This document shows positions 61,251-64,000 of a stretch of 64,000 bases of DNA, piece by piece. Made by a program: the position numbers and the translations under genes. The first letter of the stretch is position 1. Each line of letters begins with the position of its first letter. The notes under the pieces were generated by a model, which was not told the DNA's origin, searched no databases, and was given only the letters and a program-made list of their open reading frames with translations. Origin of the DNA: Hoeflea ulvae (GTDB lineage Bacteria > Pseudomonadota > Alphaproteobacteria > Rhizobiales > Rhizobiaceae); assembly GCF_026619435.1 (NCBI RefSeq), contig NZ_JAOVZQ010000001.1, positions 4,533,501-4,597,500 on the forward strand. Direction: 5' to 3'.

Positions 61251-61332
61251 GAACCGATTCCTTGTCTGGTGACGATCACGTCCCTTGAACATTGACTGGC
61301 GGCAGCGGCAAGGCGAGCCTTGCTTTCGAACT

Positions 61333-61817
61333 TCACTGTACCACCCCGATGTCCCGCATGCCGGTACCGGCCTCCGGGACATCAGCGGACATATGGACCA
61401 CAACCCGGTCGGGTGCAATATCCTCATGATCGATGGTGAAGCCCTGTCTCTGGTACCACGCCAGCGCAGGGTTGAGGCTGTTGGTGATCAGTTCGACGCG
61501 ATCCAGCCCAAGCTCCCGCGCCCGCGCAAATGTCGCCTCGAGCAGCAGGCGGCCCCTGCCCGTTCCCGCGGTCTGCGGCGCCGTGCCGATGGATTCAAGG
61601 AATAGCCCGTCCTCCATCAACCGCAGGATCAGGACCCCGGTGAGCGCGCCGTCATGCTCGTCGAGCCAGACCTCGCATTCCCTCATGATGGCTGCATAAT
61701 CCCATTCGAGCGGGATCGCCCGCGCCCCGACAGCGGCTTCGGTGCGCGCATAGGCCGCGCGCTGGAATGCCTCGACCCGAGCCTGTTCATCTGCCCCGGC
61801 GCGGCGCAGCCCCTCAT
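61333..61817 (-). CDS. GNAT acetyltransferase, start region probably frameshifted
   Basis: A GNAT domain of about 160 residues. The core reads ALTGVLILRLMEDGLFLESIGTAP then GTGRGRLLLEATFARARELGLDRVELITNSLNPALAWYQRQGF, with the Q/R-x-x-G-x-G/A acetyl-CoA loop as AGTGRGRL. The coding frame has no proper start codon near its beginning (LRRAGADEQARVEAFQRAAY). The ATG that overlaps the upstream stop (61817) is one base out of frame; one more G in the GGGG run (61810-61813) would give MRGLRRAGADEQ. It probably shares an operon with the preceding GNAT gene. The substrate is unknown. Confidence 0.8.
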
Positions 61818-62491
61818 CGGCGAGCCTGCCGGATCTCCTCCAGCCGCTGCTTCTGGCGGCTATCGGAGCCGAAATTCGAAGGATCGAGCCATGCCTCGAA
61901 GGCAGCCTTGAGATCCGGCCACTCGCCATCGATCATCGAGAACCAGGCGGTGTCGCGGTTTGCCCCCTTGGACACGATATGCTGGCGGAAGACGCCTTCG
62001 AACTGGAAGCCGAGCCGGATCGCGGTGATCTTGGAGGGCGCATTCTCGTTGTGGCACTTCCACTCATAGCGGCGGTAATCTAGATCCTCGAACACATGCC
62101 GCGCCATCAGGTAATGCGCTTCCGTCGACATCGGCGTGCGCGCCATCGCTGCGCCATGGGCAACCGCGCCGACCTCGACCACGCCATTGGCCGGATCGGG
62201 CCGCATCAGCGACGCCATGCCGACGACCTCGCCTGTCCGGCGGCTGCGGAAAATGCAGACCACCACCCCCGTCCTGACGGTGCCCGCCAGGAAGTCTGAC
62301 AATTGGCTCGGCCGTTCGAATGGTCCATTGGGAAAATATCGGATCAGATCATTGACGCCGATGCCACCCAGCGCGTCCCAGAGCGCAGTTTCGTGCACCT
62401 CGCGATCAAAGGGTTCGATCATCACATGGCGTCCCGTCACCGAGAAACCTTCGGGAGCCGGGCGCGGTTTCCAGTTGCTCAAGTCGTGCAT
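61814..62491 (-). CDS. GNAT acetyltransferase, RimL/Acetyltransf_3 type
   Basis: A 225-residue protein from ATG 62491 (MHDLSNWKPRPAPEGFSVTG). It shows RTGEVVGMASLMRPDPANGVVEVGAV, STEAHYLMARHVFEDLDYRRYEWKCH and NENAPSKITAIRLGFQFEGVFRQHIVSKGANRDTAWFSMID. The last is the signature of GNATs that acetylate N-termini or small amines. The substrate is unknown. It overlaps the start of the next GNAT gene and is divergent from the aminotransferase gene, with about 80 bases between. Confidence 0.88.
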   Translation of the reverse strand: MHDLSNWKPRPAPEGFSVTGRHVMIEPFDREVHETALWDALGGIGVNDLIRYFPNGPFERPSQLSDFLAGTVRTGVVVCIFRSRRTGEVVGMASLMRPDPANGVVEVGAVAHGAAMARTPMSTEAHYLMARHVFEDLDYRRYEWKCHNENAPSKITAIRLGFQFEGVFRQHIVSKGANRDTAWFSMIDGEWPDLKAAFEAWLDPSNFGSDSRQKQRLEEIRQARR

Positions 62492-62574
62492 CGGGGTCGC
62501 CTGAATTGAATTTCGCATCGGGATAGGACATGACTCTTGTTCGCAACACAACCATCCGGACAGGAAAAAACGTG

Positions 62575-63753
62575 ATGATAAAGCCAGTCGCCGCTTTCGA
62601 CCGCATCGGCGAGGAAAATGCCTTCGCCGTGCTGGCCCGCGCCACCGACCTCGCCAATCAGGGCCGGGACATTCTCAACCTCGGCATCGGCCAGCCGGAC
62701 TTCAAGACCCCGGCCCATATCGTCGAGGCCGCCGTCAAGGCATTGCGCGATGGTCATCATGGCTACACACCCGCCAATGGTTTGCTGAAGACCCGCGAGG
62801 CCGTGTGCCGCCGGACGCTGGCGATGACCGGTGTCGAGATCTCGCCGGAATCGGTGATGATCATGCCCGGCGGCAAGCCGACCATGTATGCGGCCATCCG
62901 CATGCTGGGTGAGCCCGGCGTCGACATTCTCTATCCCGACCCCGGCTTCCCGATCTACCGCTCGATGATCGAGCATGTCGGCGCGCGGCCGGTTCCGGTG
63001 CCGATGCGCGAAGAGAACGGCTTTGCCTTTTCGGCCGAGGAAACGCTGGCTCTGATCACGCCGCAGACCCGGCTGCTGATCCTCAATTCCCCGGCCAACC
63101 CCACCGGCGGCGTCACTCCGAAGACCGAGATCGACAAGCTTGTTGCCGGCCTGGCTGCGCATCCGCAGGTGGTCATCATGTCCGACGAAATCTATGATGT
63201 GATGACCTATGACGGCGAACGCCACACCTCTCTGCTGAGCTATCCCGAAATCCGCGATCGGCTGATCGTGCTCAATGGCTGGTCCAAGACCTGGGCGATG
63301 ACCGGCTGGCGCATGGGCTGGTCGATCTGGCCCGACAGCCTGATCGGTTATGTCCGCAAGCTCGCGGTCAACTGCTGGTCCTGCGTCAATGCGCCTTCGC
63401 AATTTGCCGGCATCGCCGCCATCGACGGGCCTCAGGATGCAGTGGCCGAAATGCTCACGGCTTTCGACCGCCGTCGCCGGCTGGTCACGGATCTGCTCAA
63501 TGCGCTGCCGGGTGTGTCCTGCGTCCTGCCCAAGGGCGCCTTTTATGCCTTCCCCAACATCTCGGCCACCGGCTGGAAGGCCAAGCCGCTTGCCAGCGCG
63601 CTTCTCGAAGAAGCCGGCGTCGCCCTGATCGGCGGTCCGGACTTCGGAATTCTCGGTGAAGGCTATATTCGCGTCTCCTGCGCCAACTCCGATGACAACA
63701 TCCAAGCTGCGATTTCACGCGTCGGACATTTTCTGGAAGGCAGCAAGACCTGA
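62575..63753 (+). CDS. Class I/II pyridoxal-phosphate aminotransferase
   Basis: A 392-residue PLP enzyme starting at ATG 62575. The Schiff-base Lys is residue 238 in NGWSKTWAMTGWRMGW. Other fold-type I marks are LNLGIGQPDFKTPAHIVEAA, YTPANGLLKTREAV, LILNSPANPTGG, SDEIYDVMTYDGE and the final Arg in EGYIRVSCANSDDNI. It is closest in pattern to aspartate/alanine/aromatic aminotransferases. The substrate cannot be assigned. A hairpin follows. Confidence 0.92.
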   Translation: MIKPVAAFDRIGEENAFAVLARATDLANQGRDILNLGIGQPDFKTPAHIVEAAVKALRDGHHGYTPANGLLKTREAVCRRTLAMTGVEISPESVMIMPGGKPTMYAAIRMLGEPGVDILYPDPGFPIYRSMIEHVGARPVPVPMREENGFAFSAEETLALITPQTRLLILNSPANPTGGVTPKTEIDKLVAGLAAHPQVVIMSDEIYDVMTYDGERHTSLLSYPEIRDRLIVLNGWSKTWAMTGWRMGWSIWPDSLIGYVRKLAVNCWSCVNAPSQFAGIAAIDGPQDAVAEMLTAFDRRRRLVTDLLNALPGVSCVLPKGAFYAFPNISATGWKAKPLASALLEEAGVALIGGPDFGILGEGYIRVSCANSDDNIQAAISRVGHFLEGSKT

Positions 63754-63773
63754 GCCTCTCCCGAAACAGATAA

Positions 63774-63793
63774 AGGGCGGCTTTCGCCGCCCT
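63774..63793 (+). terminator. Hairpin after the aminotransferase gene
   Basis: AGGGCGGC (63774-63781) pairs exactly with GCCGCCCT (63786-63793) around tttc. There is no T tract after it. Confidence 0.5.
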
Positions 63794-63880
63794 CATCCGT
63801 CATGCCGTTCTTGGGAGGAGGTAAGAGGCATGCCTGATCATCAGGCTGCGCCCAAAATCTTAACAAGACCTTAACACGAA

Positions 63881-64000
63881 ATGACCGGTTCTCGCCCCTT
63901 ATTCTCGGTTTTGGACAGCACGAGACGACCTTCCAAAATCCGCGTTTATCGGCACGGTCGGCGTGGTCAGAGCCCGGGCGAAAGCAGTTTGGCGCCGGCA
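63881..64000 (+). CDS. Possible start of an uncharacterised gene cut by the window edge
   Basis: A frame opens at ATG 63881 and stays open to the window end, reading MTGSRPLFSVLDSTRRPSKI, then RVYRHGRRGQSPGESSLAP. No strong ribosome site is seen and third-position G+C is only about 60% (24 of 40 by hand count), lower than in neighbouring genes. I cannot name a family. It may instead be a promoter region. Confidence 0.25.
   Translation, partial: MTGSRPLFSVLDSTRRPSKIRVYRHGRRGQSPGESSLAPA

Noticed and set aside
63663..63866. A small minus-strand frame at the right end
   Set aside because: It lies mainly over the aminotransferase C-terminus and the following hairpin and has no ribosome site or family features.

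Overview
The window looks like a chromosomal piece of a high-GC alphaproteobacterium of the Rhizobiales, probably near Rhizobiaceae (Hoeflea-like marine genera would fit). The pointers are the gene order glgP-glgB-glgC-glgA-pgm-glgX, a transhydrogenase split into pntAA/pntAB/pntB with an aa3-oxidase subunit IV gene beside it, heterotetrameric sarcosine oxidase, DUF992 and DUF1007 proteins, and single-chain indolepyruvate ferredoxin oxidoreductase. This is inference from gene content; no rRNA or tRNA is present to test it.

Layout. (1) 1-10470: the 3' end of a contractile-tail locus, best read as an extracellular contractile injection system (eCIS). It holds a baseplate J-type protein cut by the window edge, a P2-gpI-like tail protein with a solenoid C-terminus, a DUF6519/beta-helix spike or fibre protein, then, after a strong hairpin, a 1520-residue DUF4157 protein with an HExxH motif and a His-His motif near its C-terminus that suggests a nuclease. 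(2) 10831-21878: glycogen synthesis and breakdown genes, mostly with 1-4 base overlaps. (3) 22025-28013: a MaoC hydratase, then a leftward soxB-cupin-soxD-soxA-soxG operon. (4) 28347-33561: rpsU, a TPR lipoprotein, a DUF992 protein, and leftward cox subunit IV-pntAA-pntAB-pntB. (5) 33703-41715: a FeeM-like N-acyltransferase with a CtrA-type box, a GGDEF-EAL protein, indolepyruvate ferredoxin oxidoreductase and an SDR. (6) 41966-45706: a TRAP transporter whose membrane subunits and binding protein are convergent. (7) 46004-53971: a C26 peptidase, a LacI-controlled hydroxyacid dehydrogenase, MarR, creatininase, FAD oxidoreductase, CobW GTPase plus WD40 protein, and a small glyoxalase-related protein. 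(8) 54266-64000: a two-gene sugar dehydrogenase with a membrane AraC regulator, LysR, DUF1007-NicO metal transport, acetyltransferases and an aminotransferase.

The main biological interest is the eCIS effector end. The main caution is that five conserved genes (glgP, pgm, pntAA, cox subunit IV, a GNAT) each need a small indel to restore the family reading frame. Several of these lie in homopolymers, so residual sequencing error is more likely than five separate gene losses, and starts predicted from raw ORFs at these loci will be wrong.

No CRISPR array, insertion sequence, integrase, rRNA or tRNA was recognised.
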